Position numbers and translations under genes: made by a program. From NCBI GenBank assembly GCA_035653295.1, contig DASRCB010000378.1, positions 1-20,586 on the forward strand: a DNA stretch of 20,586 nt. The letters are read 5' to 3'. Positions 7,456-15,052 of the stretch are shown one piece after another. The stretch is from DASRCB01 sp035653295 (GTDB taxonomy: Bacteria > Acidobacteriota > Terriglobia > Bryobacterales > Bryobacteraceae). The notes beneath the pieces were generated by a model. That model saw only the letters and a program-made list of their open reading frames with translations, made no database searches and was not told the origin of the DNA. Each line of letters begins with the position of its first letter. Within the stretch, counting starts at the first letter, position 1.

Positions 7456-8604
7456 ATGCGCCGCAGGCTTCGCCGTATTATTCGCAAGGAGTTCCTGCAG
7501 ACCGTGCGTGAGCCACGCATGCGTTTGATGCTGTTCCTGCCCCCCATCCTGCAGCTGATCATCTTCGGGTACGCCGTGAACCTGGATGTGGACAACAGCC
7601 GCCTCGCGTGGATGGACCTGGATCACACGCCCGAAAGCCGCGAGCTGCTGGCCGACTTCGAGGGCTCGGGCCGATTTACCGTGGTGCGTTACCCGGAGAC
7701 CGGGGACGAGCTGCAGCACGCCCTCGACGCGGGCGCCGTAGATACCGCGGTTCGTATTCTGCCGGGCTTCGCGCGGGACCTGAAGCACGGCCGCACGACA
7801 GCCGTCGAGGTTCTGGTGGACGGTACCAACAGCAACACCGGCTCGATTGTGAGCGGCTACGCGGCGAGCATTGTCTCTAGCTTCGCCGCAAAGCAGAATC
7901 GCGATCGCAGTCAGCAGATGCTGGTGGGCCGCACCACTGTTCCCGTGTACGCGCCGGTTCCCCGGCTCGACATGCAGGAGCGCGTGTGGTTCAACCCCGA
8001 CCTGCGCAGCCGCAATTACTTCGTCCCCGGCGTGGTGGTGAACATAATGATGCTCATCACCCTGATGCTGACTGCCATGGCCATCGTGCGAGAGAAGGAG
8101 ATCGGCACCATGGAGCAGCTCATGGTGACGCCCATCCGGCCCCTCGAGCTCATGCTCGGAAAAACACTGCCGTTCGCCATTGTCGGGCTGGTGGACATGT
8201 GCCTCGTCGTCGCCGTGGCCCTGACCCTCTTCCGTGTTCCGTTCCGCGGCAACATGTTCACGCTGTTGCTCGCCAGTCTGCTGTTCCTGATGACCACGCT
8301 GGGGTCGGGTCTGTTCATGTCCACCATCTCGCGCACCCAGCAGCAGGCCATGCTGACCACCTTCCTGTTCTTCATGCCTGCATTTCTGCTGAGCGGCTTC
8401 GCATTCCCCATCCGCAACATGCCGCTTCCAGCGCAGTACCTCACTTACGTCAATCCGGTGCGCTATTTCATGACCATCGTGCGCGGCGTCTTCCTGAAGG
8501 GCGCCGGGGTGTCGGTGCTGTGGCCGGAGATGCTCGCCCTGGCCATTTTCGGCGTGCTCATTCTCTCGCTCAGCGCGTTCCGCTTCCGCAAGACTCTGGA
8601 CTGA
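7456..8604 (+). CDS. ABC-2 type permease (YbhR-like)
   Basis: A 382-residue second permease, paralogous to the upstream one. The layout is the same: N-terminal amphipathic helix (RRIIRKEFLQTVREPRMRL), TM1 (about 23-41), periplasmic domain (about 43-185, opening MDLDHTPESRELLADFEGS), then five membrane segments between about 190 and 375. The coupling signature is REKEIGTMEQLMVTPIRPLE (212-231), which fits the ABC-2 consensus better than that of its partner. It begins 2 bases after the previous stop, with an AAGGTGG site about 7 bases upstream, and its stop shares a base with the next start (TGATG at 8602-8606). It completes the inner-membrane part of the exporter. Confidence 0.94.
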   Translation: MRRRLRRIIRKEFLQTVREPRMRLMLFLPPILQLIIFGYAVNLDVDNSRLAWMDLDHTPESRELLADFEGSGRFTVVRYPETGDELQHALDAGAVDTAVRILPGFARDLKHGRTTAVEVLVDGTNSNTGSIVSGYAASIVSSFAAKQNRDRSQQMLVGRTTVPVYAPVPRLDMQERVWFNPDLRSRNYFVPGVVVNIMMLITLMLTAMAIVREKEIGTMEQLMVTPIRPLELMLGKTLPFAIVGLVDMCLVVAVALTLFRVPFRGNMFTLLLASLLFLMTTLGSGLFMSTISRTQQQAMLTTFLFFMPAFLLSGFAFPIRNMPLPAQYLTYVNPVRYFMTIVRGVFLKGAGVSVLWPEMLALAIFGVLILSLSAFRFRKTLD

Positions 8605-9056
8605 TGATCGTCGGCCTGATCTCCGATACGCACGGGCTGCTGCGCGACGAAGCCGAGGAAGCGCTGCGCGGTTCGGATTTGATCATTCACGCCGGCGATG
8701 TCGGTCCCGGCGACGTGCTCCTCCGGCTTCACGCGCTCGCGCCGGTTGTCGCAGTGAAAGGCAACATCGATAAGCATCCGCCCGCATCCGCGCTGCCGGC
8801 CACCGCCGTCGCGCACGCGGGCGAGGCGCGTATCTATGTTCTGCACGACGTCCATGACCTCGATCTCGATCCCACGGCCGCCGGCTTTCGTGCAGTCGTC
8901 AGCGGCCATTCGCACAAATTCTCCACGACCGAGCGCAACGGCGTGCTCTACATCAATCCGGGCAGCGCCGGACCGCGGCGGTTTCGGCTGCCGATTACGA
9001 TCGCCCGACTGCGAATTCCAGAGTTCGAGATTGAGCGTATTGAGCTGAAAAGCTGA
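8604..9056 (+). CDS. YfcE/MJ0936-type metallophosphoesterase
   Basis: A 150-residue, single-domain calcineurin-like phosphoesterase of the short YfcE/MJ0936 class. Those enzymes hydrolyse phosphodiesters in vitro with two bound metal ions; the physiological substrate is usually unknown. Metal ligands are visible: Asp8 and His10 (LISDTHG), Asp32 (HAGDV), Asn54 (GNID), His81 (LHDVH), and His102/His104 (GHSH). The ending INPGSAGPRR is also a family mark. Its start overlaps the stop of the second ABC permease by one base, so it is probably the last gene of the efflux operon. Such genes are often just passengers, and nothing in the sequence ties its activity to export. The inverted repeat that controls the next unit begins one base after its stop. 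Confidence 0.92.
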   Translation: MIVGLISDTHGLLRDEAEEALRGSDLIIHAGDVGPGDVLLRLHALAPVVAVKGNIDKHPPASALPATAVAHAGEARIYVLHDVHDLDLDPTAAGFRAVVSGHSHKFSTTERNGVLYINPGSAGPRRFRLPITIARLRIPEFEIERIELKS

Positions 9057-9070
9057 GTGTCGCGTATACG
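9040..9070 (+). promoter_or_regulatory. Candidate promoter of the TonB receptor/regulator unit
   Basis: TTGAGC (9040-9045) and TATACG (9065-9070), with a 19-base spacer, slightly longer than ideal. The -10-like hexamer lies inside the left arm of the inverted repeat at 9058-9094, so a protein bound there would block it. Transcription would start near 9077, about 17 bases before the ATG. Weak match, predicted by eye. Confidence 0.3.
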
Positions 9071-9094
9071 TTACACTGTCACGTATACGCGACA
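9058..9094. promoter_or_regulatory. Perfect 14-bp inverted repeat abutting the TonB receptor start (likely operator)
   Basis: TGTCGCGTATACGT (9058-9071), the 9-base spacer TACACTGTC (9072-9080), and ACGTATACGCGACA (9081-9094), the exact reverse complement of the left arm. Each arm contains the 8-base palindrome CGTATACG, and these two cores are 19 bp apart centre to centre, about two helical turns. The left arm starts one base after the phosphoesterase stop, and the last base of the right arm is the A of the ATG at 9094. The length, perfection and position fit a dimer-binding operator; as RNA it would also form a 14-bp stem against the start codon. No Shine-Dalgarno sequence exists outside the repeat. 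The likely binder is the regulator encoded at 12261-13349. Confidence 0.75.
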
Positions 9095-12000
9095 TGACGC
9101 CTTTGCGATGGCTTCTCCTGCTCGCCGCAGCTCCCGCTTTCTGCCAGGTCTCGGCAATTCTGTCCGGGACGATTCGGGACCAGACAGGCGCGGTCGTCGC
9201 CTCCGCCACGGTTACGGCGACCAACTCCGATACCGGCGCCGCACGCCAGGTCCTCACCGACGCCCGGGGCGACTTCGAGTTCCCTGCCCTGCCGGTTGGC
9301 GCGTACGAGATCCGCGCAACCAAGAACGGTTTCGCCGAACAGGTGCGCCGGGGCATCGACCTCGTCGTGGGGCAGAGCGCGACGGTCGATCTCGAACTGC
9401 GCGTCGGCGCTTCAACCGAACAGGTTGAGGTCCGCGGCGATGCCCCGTTGCTGGGGCTCGGCGCCGCCGAGATTTCCGGCCTCGTCTCCGAGCGCGCCAT
9501 CAAAGAACTGCCGCTGAACGGCCGCAGCTACGACGAACTGATGACCCTCGACCCCGGCGTGGTGAATTTCACCTGGGAGAAGACCGGCGGCATAGGCGTC
9601 TCGAACTCCACGGTGGGAAATAACTTCGCAGTCGAGGGGAACCGCCCGCAGCAGAATCTGTTCCTGCTGAACGGAATCGAGTTCACGGGCGCGGCGGAAA
9701 ACAACATGCAGCCCGGGGGAACGAGCCAGCAACTGCTGGGCGTGGACGCGGTGCGCGAATTCAGCGTGCTGCGCGATTCCTACGACGCCGAGTACGGCAA
9801 GCGGCCGGGCGCGCAGGTGCTGATCGTGACCCATGCGGGAACGAACGATTTTCACGGCTCGCTGTACGAATACCTGCGTAACAGCGCGCTGGATGCGCGC
9901 AACTTTTTCGACGGCCCGTCGGTCCCCGGATTCACGCGCAATCAGTTCGGCGCGGCTCTCGGCGGCCCCATCCGTCGTGACCGAACGTTCCTTTTCGGGA
10001 ACTACGAAGGTTTTCGGCAGCACCTGCATCAGACGGGCGTCGATCTTGTGCCCGATAACGAAGCGCGCCAGGGCTATCTGCCCTGCAAGCTGGTAACGCC
10101 GGCGCCGAAGCCCTGCCCCGCGTCGGGCCTCGCATTCATAGGCATCTCGCCGCTGATCGATGCATGGCCGGCGCCCACGCCGGGCGCTCCCGATTTCGGC
10201 GGAATTTCGGAAGCATTCAACAATCCCTTGCAGACGATTCGCGACGACTTCGGCACGGCGCGCCTCGATCAGGTCTTCTCCGGCCGCGACACCCTGAATG
10301 CCGTGTACACCATCGACGACAGCGAAGATTTCACGCCCACCAGCACCAATCTCTACAGTGCAGACGCCGAAAGCCTGCGCGAGCAGGTGGCAAGCCTCGA
10401 GGAAACACACGTATTCTCGCCGCGTGTGCTGAACGCCGCGCGCATGGGCTTCTCGCGCGCCGGTTACTTTTTTACCGGCGAGCCCACGCCAAGCACGCCG
10501 GCCGCCAGTCTGCCGGGTTTTCTTGCAGGACGGCCGGTGGGCGCGATTGTGGTGGGCGGCAGCGCTGCGTCGAATCCGACGGCGCAACTGAGCCTCGCCG
10601 GCAGCAACAATGGCAGCAATCTCGACATCGCGCGGAACCTGTTTACCGGGGAAGATCGCGTTTCAGTCACCGCCGGCCGGCATCAGGTCACTATCGGCGC
10701 GTGGTTGCAGCGGCTGCGATCGAACGAGAACCTGGCGCTGAGCCAGTATGGCCAGGCGACGTTCTCCAGTCTGCAGACTTTCCTGGCGGGCACGATCGGC
10801 AGTTTGTTATTCGATCCGGCCCCGACTCCGCTCGGCTGGCGATCCTGGTTCGGGGCCGGGTATGTGCACGACGTATTTCGAGTCAGCCCGTCGCTCAGTC
10901 TTACACTCGGCTTCCGCGCCGAATCGAGCAGCGGCTGGAATGAGGCGCACGGCCGGGCCGCGACTTACACCTTCGCCGGCGGCGTTATTTCCAGCGAGCC
11001 GCACATCGGCGATGATGCGATGCTCATCAATCACGCGAAGTTTCTCCCTCAGCCGAGAGCGGGCGTGACGTGGACCCCGTTCGGCCGCGGGACGGTGATT
11101 CGCGCCGGGTTCGGCATGTATAACGATCTTCAGGATGCGCTGGGCTACCGCACCGATCAGAATGCGCCCTTCAACCCCACTTACAGCCTCCCCAACGCGC
11201 CTGTCTCGAAGCTGCCGGTCACCTCCACGGCCGGAGCGAGACTGGTCCCCGGCGGGATTCAGCCAGACCTGAAAACGCCCACCCTGGTCAGCTGGTCGTT
11301 TCGGATCGAGCAGGAGTTATCGGACAACATGGTCTTCAGCGCCGGCTACGTGGGCTCGCACGGTTATCACGAAATCATAGGCATCGATGCAAATGAGCCC
11401 TTCCCGGTTATCTGCCCGGCGGCGCCGTGCCCCGCAACTTACTCCGCTGCATTTCCCGCCGGAATCGCGCGGACACCGGTTCCGGCGGGAACGTATTATC
11501 TGCCGACCAGCGTGCGTGCGAATCCGTCCATCGCCAACACGTGGACCTACTTCTCCTGGGGCGACAGCTCCTACAATGCCCTGCAGCTGGAGTTTACGCG
11601 CCGGTTCAGCCGTGGATTATCCGTGAGAGGCGTGTATACCTGGTCGAAGACGATTGACGATGGAGATTCGCTGAACGCGACCACCTCCGGAGGCGAGCCG
11701 GCGCTGGCCTCGAACCCGTTCAATCTCAGGGCGGACCGTGGGCTCGCGAATTTCGATGTCAGAAATGCAGCCGCGATTGCCGCCACGTATAGCGTGCGTA
11801 ACTGGACGCTGAACTCGATGGTCACGATGCAGAGCGGCTTCCCGTTCACGCCTCAGCTCAGCTACAACCCATCCAACAACGGCGACTCGCGGAACCCGGT
11901 TCGTCCCTTCGTAAATCCGGCCTTTACGGGCCCGGTGATTCTCGGGACGCCCGAGAAGTGGTTCAATCCCGCGGCGTTCCTGCCCGTGCCGATTAACAGC

Positions 12001-12267
12001 GGCTTTTACGGCAATCTCGGCCGCGACACGCTCATGGGGCCCGGGCTGGCGACGTGGGACTTCTCGCTGCTGCGCGACCTGGTGGCGCGCGATCAACTGC
12101 GGCTGCAGTTTCGCGCCGAGGTCTTCAATCTGCTGAACCGGGCGAATTTCAATACCCCGAATGCGGTGACCTTTACGCCGGCCGGGGTTTCACCCACCGC
12201 CGGAGTGATCACCAGTACGTCCACCACGTCGCGACAGATACAATTCGGAGTCAAGCTGCTATGGTAG
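9094..12267 (+). CDS. Oar-like TonB-dependent outer membrane receptor
   Basis: A 1057-residue outer-membrane active transporter. The signal peptide is MTPLRWLLLLAAAPAFC (cleavage near 17-21). A carboxypeptidase-regulatory-like (Ig-fold) domain follows at about 21-105 (LSGTIRDQTGAVVASATVTA, then the end VGQSATVDLELRVGA). Next comes a plug region beginning VEVRGDAPLLG, with LPLNGRSYDELMTLDPGV and FLLNGIEFTG, then a very long 22-strand-type barrel to an aromatic C-terminus (FGVKLLW). Phrases such as LRNSALDARNFFDG, RNQFGAALGGPI and FLFGNYEGFRQ are standard in the large acidobacterial paralogue family. Substrate is unknown for nearly all members. It has its own operator-like repeat at the start codon and is followed, with a 7-base overlap, by a ligand-sensing regulator, which argues for a specific imported solute rather than general glycan use. 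Confidence 0.93.
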   Translation: MTPLRWLLLLAAAPAFCQVSAILSGTIRDQTGAVVASATVTATNSDTGAARQVLTDARGDFEFPALPVGAYEIRATKNGFAEQVRRGIDLVVGQSATVDLELRVGASTEQVEVRGDAPLLGLGAAEISGLVSERAIKELPLNGRSYDELMTLDPGVVNFTWEKTGGIGVSNSTVGNNFAVEGNRPQQNLFLLNGIEFTGAAENNMQPGGTSQQLLGVDAVREFSVLRDSYDAEYGKRPGAQVLIVTHAGTNDFHGSLYEYLRNSALDARNFFDGPSVPGFTRNQFGAALGGPIRRDRTFLFGNYEGFRQHLHQTGVDLVPDNEARQGYLPCKLVTPAPKPCPASGLAFIGISPLIDAWPAPTPGAPDFGGISEAFNNPLQTIRDDFGTARLDQVFSGRDTLNAVYTIDDSEDFTPTSTNLYSADAESLREQVASLEETHVFSPRVLNAARMGFSRAGYFFTGEPTPSTPAASLPGFLAGRPVGAIVVGGSAASNPTAQLSLAGSNNGSNLDIARNLFTGEDRVSVTAGRHQVTIGAWLQRLRSNENLALSQYGQATFSSLQTFLAGTIGSLLFDPAPTPLGWRSWFGAGYVHDVFRVSPSLSLTLGFRAESSSGWNEAHGRAATYTFAGGVISSEPHIGDDAMLINHAKFLPQPRAGVTWTPFGRGTVIRAGFGMYNDLQDALGYRTDQNAPFNPTYSLPNAPVSKLPVTSTAGARLVPGGIQPDLKTPTLVSWSFRIEQELSDNMVFSAGYVGSHGYHEIIGIDANEPFPVICPAAPCPATYSAAFPAGIARTPVPAGTYYLPTSVRANPSIANTWTYFSWGDSSYNALQLEFTRRFSRGLSVRGVYTWSKTIDDGDSLNATTSGGEPALASNPFNLRADRGLANFDVRNAAAIAATYSVRNWTLNSMVTMQSGFPFTPQLSYNPSNNGDSRNPVRPFVNPAFTGPVILGTPEKWFNPAAFLPVPINSGFYGNLGRDTLMGPGLATWDFSLLRDLVARDQLRLQFRAEVFNLLNRANFNTPNAVTFTPAGVSPTAGVITSTSTTSRQIQFGVKLLW

Positions 12268-13349
12268 AAAGCCACCTGGCGCGAGTGAGGGAGAAGCGCG
12301 GAATGTCCGCCGCGGACCTCGCTCAGGCCGCCGGCATCTCGCGGCAGACGGTTTACTCGATCGAGAACGGTAGTTTTACGCCGAACACGGCGGTTGCGCT
12401 GCGGCTGGCCCGCGCATTGGACGCCTCTGTCGAAGAGCTGTTTACGCTTCCCGCGCCGCCGAAACCGCCGTCGGAAGAAGTGACTTTCCTGCCCGGCTCC
12501 GACCAACTCGTACCCGGGCAACCGGTGCAGCTTTGCCGGGTCGATCGGCGGTTGATGGCCTGCGGTCCTTCTGCGATGGAGTGGTTTCTGCCGGCATGCG
12601 ATGGCATCCTCGCGCGCGATCTGAAGGTCCGCTCCGCGCGGGCCGGAAGACCACCTGCGAACCGGCTGCTGGTGGCCGGGTGCGATCCGGGAATGTCCGT
12701 GCTCGCGCGTCATGTACGGGCTGCCGGCGTGGAGCTTGTGCTCGCGCATCGCAACAGCTCAGAAAGCATTGAACTGCTTCGGGACGGCTGCGTTCACATC
12801 GCCGGCTCGCATCTGCGCGACGAAACGACTGGGGAATCGAACCTGCCACGCGTACACCGTATTTTTCCCGAGGATTCGGTCACCGTGATTTCGTTCGCGA
12901 TCTGGGAAGCAGGTATCGTGACCGCACGCGGGAACCCCAAAGGCATTCAAACCGTCGCCGCGTTCGCGAGGCCGGACATCACCATCGTCAATCGCGAACG
13001 AGGCTCCGGCGGCCGTCATCTGCTGGATATGAGCCTCGGGCAGCTGGGTATCAACCGCATGTCGGTGCGCGGATACGATGACGAGGTCCACGGGCATTTG
13101 CCGGCTGCATGGCGCGTTCACTCGGGCGCGGCGGATGCCTGCGTGGCCACCCGGGCCGCCGCGCGCGCGCTGGGACTGGGGTTCATTGAAATCCTGCGGG
13201 AGCGGTACGACCTCATCATTCAGCGCCAGCACCTGGAATTGCCGGCAATGCAGACCGTTCTGGATACGCTCACGCGCTCGGCGTTTCGCAGAGAGCTGGA
13301 GAGCTACGGCGGCTACGAAGCCAGCATTGCCGGCCAGCGCTTGTTGTAG
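12261..13349 (+). CDS. XRE helix-turn-helix regulator with PBP-like (COG1910/PF12727) ligand domain
   Basis: A 362-residue transcription factor with a small-molecule sensor. Residues 6-62 are an XRE-type helix-turn-helix (MSAADLAQAAGISRQTVYSI, then ENGSFTPNTAVALRLARALD), closest to the short archaeal/bacterial 'helix-turn-helix plus molybdate-binding-like' regulators. After a linker, residues about 135-345 form a periplasmic-binding-protein-like domain: LLVAGCDPGMSVLARHV, GCVHIAGSHLRDETTGESNL, WEAGIVTARGNPKGI, NRERGSGGRHLLD and GAADACVATRAAARALGLGF are its recognisable blocks. Relatives of this domain occur in some MoeA proteins and are annotated as molybdate-binding, so an oxyanion ligand is plausible but unproven. 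Start at 12261 overlaps the receptor stop; GGAG lies 10 bases upstream. Co-transcription with the receptor and an inverted repeat at the unit's front suggest feedback control of uptake. Confidence 0.88.
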   Translation: MVESHLARVREKRGMSAADLAQAAGISRQTVYSIENGSFTPNTAVALRLARALDASVEELFTLPAPPKPPSEEVTFLPGSDQLVPGQPVQLCRVDRRLMACGPSAMEWFLPACDGILARDLKVRSARAGRPPANRLLVAGCDPGMSVLARHVRAAGVELVLAHRNSSESIELLRDGCVHIAGSHLRDETTGESNLPRVHRIFPEDSVTVISFAIWEAGIVTARGNPKGIQTVAAFARPDITIVNRERGSGGRHLLDMSLGQLGINRMSVRGYDDEVHGHLPAAWRVHSGAADACVATRAAARALGLGFIEILRERYDLIIQRQHLELPAMQTVLDTLTRSAFRRELESYGGYEASIAGQRLL

Positions 13350-13350
13350 G

Positions 13351-13376
13351 TGTGGCAGGCCGTTTCGCCTGCCACA
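13351..13376. terminator. 10-bp perfect hairpin between convergent genes
   Basis: TGTGGCAGGC (13351-13360), loop CGTTTC, then GCCTGCCACA (13367-13376). It fills the 34-base gap between the regulator stop (13349) and the htrA stop (13384), where a bidirectional terminator is expected. Neither strand has a T-run after the stem, so it is not a canonical intrinsic terminator. It could instead be a copy of a dispersed intergenic repeat. Confidence 0.55.
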
Positions 13377-13383
13377 ATGCTAA

Positions 13384-14970
13384 CTACCGCGGCAGCGTGC
13401 CTGACGCGTACAGCGTCAGCCATTGCGGGGCGCGCTTCTGATCCAGCGACTGCATGCGCATGATGCGGAAGGCTACCGCGTCGCCTGGCTGCAGCTTGCT
13501 TTGGATCCGGCGCACGTCATCAACCGAATTGACCGGCTGCCGATTAATGGCGATGATCACGTCCTTGTCGTGGATGTCGATGTCCTCGGCGAAGGACTCG
13601 GGATCGACACTTGTCACCAGCACGCCCTGCCGGCCCTGCGGCAGTCCCATGCTCTCGCGATCGGCATCGGTGAGGGTTCGAATCTTGATCCCGAAGCGGG
13701 CCTGCGTGGTCGTGTCCGGGCTGGGCTCTTCCGTCTCATCCTGCTGGTCGGCAAAACGGGGATTATTCTTAAAGACTTCGGCGCGGTCGCCGATCGTGAC
13801 CCGGAAATCCATCTTCTTCCCGTCGCGATCGACAGTCATCGTGGACACCGAGCCGATTGGTGAGCTGGCCACCTGGTTCACCAGATCGTCGCCGTCCTTC
13901 ACCGCTTTGCCGTTGATCGCGGTGATAATGTCGTCGTCTTTAATGCCGGCCTTATCCGCGGGACCGCCCTTCTCCACGCTCTGCACCAGCACGCCGTTTT
14001 TCGCGCCAAGGGCCTTCAGCAGTTCCGGCTTTTCGCCATTCGCCAGCACGATGCCGATGGAACCGCGCGTCACGCGCCCGCTGCGGATGATGTCGTTATA
14101 CACACGCACCGCCATGTTGATGGGCAGCGCGAAGCCGATACCCTGATATCCGCCGGTCTGGGTGGCGATCATGGTGTTGACCCCGATCACCTCCCCGCGG
14201 ATGTTCAGCAGCGGACCGCCGCTGTTGCCGGGGTTGATGGCCGCATCGGTCTGGATAAAGCGCTGGAACTGGCGGGCGCCGATATCACGGCCCGTGGCGC
14301 TGATAATGCCCGCCGTCACCGACGCTTCCAGTCCGAACGGGGAGCCGATGGCGACCGCCCAGTCGCCCACCTGCATCTCGTCGGAATTGCCGATGACCAC
14401 GGGAGTGAGCGAACTTCTCGGATCGATCTTGATGACGGCGAGGTCAGTTTCCACGTCGAACCCGATCAGATGCGCCTTGTATTCCGTATCGTCGCCATGC
14501 AGCTTCACGCGGATGCGGTCGACTTTTTCCACCACGTGATTATTCGTAAGGATGTAGCCGTTCTTATCGACGATGAACCCGCTGCCGGACTGCTGGCGGC
14601 GGAACGAGGGGGAAGGGCTTTCTCCATCGCCATGGAAGAAGCGGCGGAACAGGTCCATTCCGTCGTCGTCCTGATCTTCGCCACCCTGACCCTTCTTATG
14701 CGGGTTGGAGGCGGAGGCTTTCGGCGTGTAGTCGGCGGTGATGTTCACCACCGACGGGTCCACGCTTTTCGCGAGCTTGGTGAATTCATTGCCCAGAACG
14801 ACTCGGTCGGGAACGTGCAGCGGGGTGGCGTCCGGCGCGGCCGATTGCGTCCGCGCGGCATGAACGCCGGTGTTGACCAGCGTTCCGATCATGATTCCAA
14901 TGGCCAGCGTCAGCATCAACAGCCCCAGGGAGAGCAGTTTCTGTCGCTGGACGATTTTAAGCAGAGTCAT
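13384..14970 (-). CDS. htrA: HtrA/DegP-type periplasmic serine protease with two PDZ domains
   Basis: A 528-residue Do-family (S1C) protease/chaperone that degrades misfolded envelope proteins. Residues 12-33 are a hydrophobic signal or anchor (LLSLGLLMLTLAIGIMIG). An acidic, low-complexity stretch (about 95-120, GGEDQDDDG) corresponds to the LA-loop region. The trypsin-like domain carries the triad His145 (LTNNHVV), Asp176 (ETDLAVIKI) and Ser250 (NPGNSGGPL). PDZ1 spans about 300-395 (GVLVQSVEKGGPADKAGI, DDDIITAINGK), and PDZ2 about 425-525 (GVLVTSVDPESFAEDIDIHD). Length is slightly above the usual 450-500 because of the N-terminal acidic region. The ATG at 14970 follows GGAAGAAG about 6 bases upstream. 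It stands alone behind its own promoter region, with a 5' leader hairpin at 14998-15023. Confidence 0.95.
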   Translation of the reverse strand: MTLLKIVQRQKLLSLGLLMLTLAIGIMIGTLVNTGVHAARTQSAAPDATPLHVPDRVVLGNEFTKLAKSVDPSVVNITADYTPKASASNPHKKGQGGEDQDDDGMDLFRRFFHGDGESPSPSFRRQQSGSGFIVDKNGYILTNNHVVEKVDRIRVKLHGDDTEYKAHLIGFDVETDLAVIKIDPRSSLTPVVIGNSDEMQVGDWAVAIGSPFGLEASVTAGIISATGRDIGARQFQRFIQTDAAINPGNSGGPLLNIRGEVIGVNTMIATQTGGYQGIGFALPINMAVRVYNDIIRSGRVTRGSIGIVLANGEKPELLKALGAKNGVLVQSVEKGGPADKAGIKDDDIITAINGKAVKDGDDLVNQVASSPIGSVSTMTVDRDGKKMDFRVTIGDRAEVFKNNPRFADQQDETEEPSPDTTTQARFGIKIRTLTDADRESMGLPQGRQGVLVTSVDPESFAEDIDIHDKDVIIAINRQPVNSVDDVRRIQSKLQPGDAVAFRIMRMQSLDQKRAPQWLTLYASGTLPR

Positions 14971-14997
14971 CAGCGCTTCTTCCGAGCCTTTCCCGAG

Positions 14998-15023
14998 CGG
15001 TCTGCGCCCCTCGTCACAGACCG
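14998..15023 (-). promoter_or_regulatory. Inverted repeat in the htrA 5' leader
   Basis: On the leftward strand CGGTCTGTG, an 8-base loop, then CGCAGACCG: 9-bp arms, 8 exact pairs and one G-U. It lies between the predicted transcription start (near 15028) and the htrA ATG, so it is either an operator just after the start site or a 5'-UTR stem. Function unknown. Confidence 0.4.
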
Positions 15024-15034
15024 ACCATTTTCCA

Positions 15035-15040
15035 ATTATA
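15035..15040 (-). promoter_or_regulatory. Consensus -10 box (TATAAT) for htrA
   Basis: A perfect TATAAT on the leftward strand, 64 bases before the htrA ATG and 13 bases beyond the end of the EamA gene. No good -35 hexamer is seen at 16-18 bases spacing (CCTCGT region), so an activator or a different sigma factor may help. The -35 position would lie inside the end of the EamA gene. Confidence 0.4.
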
Positions 15041-15052
15041 CGGACAAACGGG

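Noticed and set aside
9058..9094. The inverted repeat as a rho-independent terminator of the efflux operon
   Set aside because: There is no T-run after the right arm, the arm ends on a start codon, and the spacer is long for a terminator loop. An operator is a better reading, although some attenuation cannot be excluded.
9058..9094. The inverted repeat as a CRISPR repeat, insertion-sequence end or attachment site
   Set aside because: No second copy was seen in the window, and there are no transposase, integrase or cas genes and no flanking target duplication.
9057..9428. Rightward frame starting right after the phosphoesterase stop and running through the inverted repeat
   Set aside because: It is out of frame with the receptor, whose signal peptide and domains start cleanly at 9094. 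The frame gives an arginine-rich product.
8463..9503. Leftward open frame of 346 codons spanning the phosphoesterase, the inverted repeat and the receptor start
   Set aside because: It crosses two clear rightward genes and their junction, and the product has no family resemblance.
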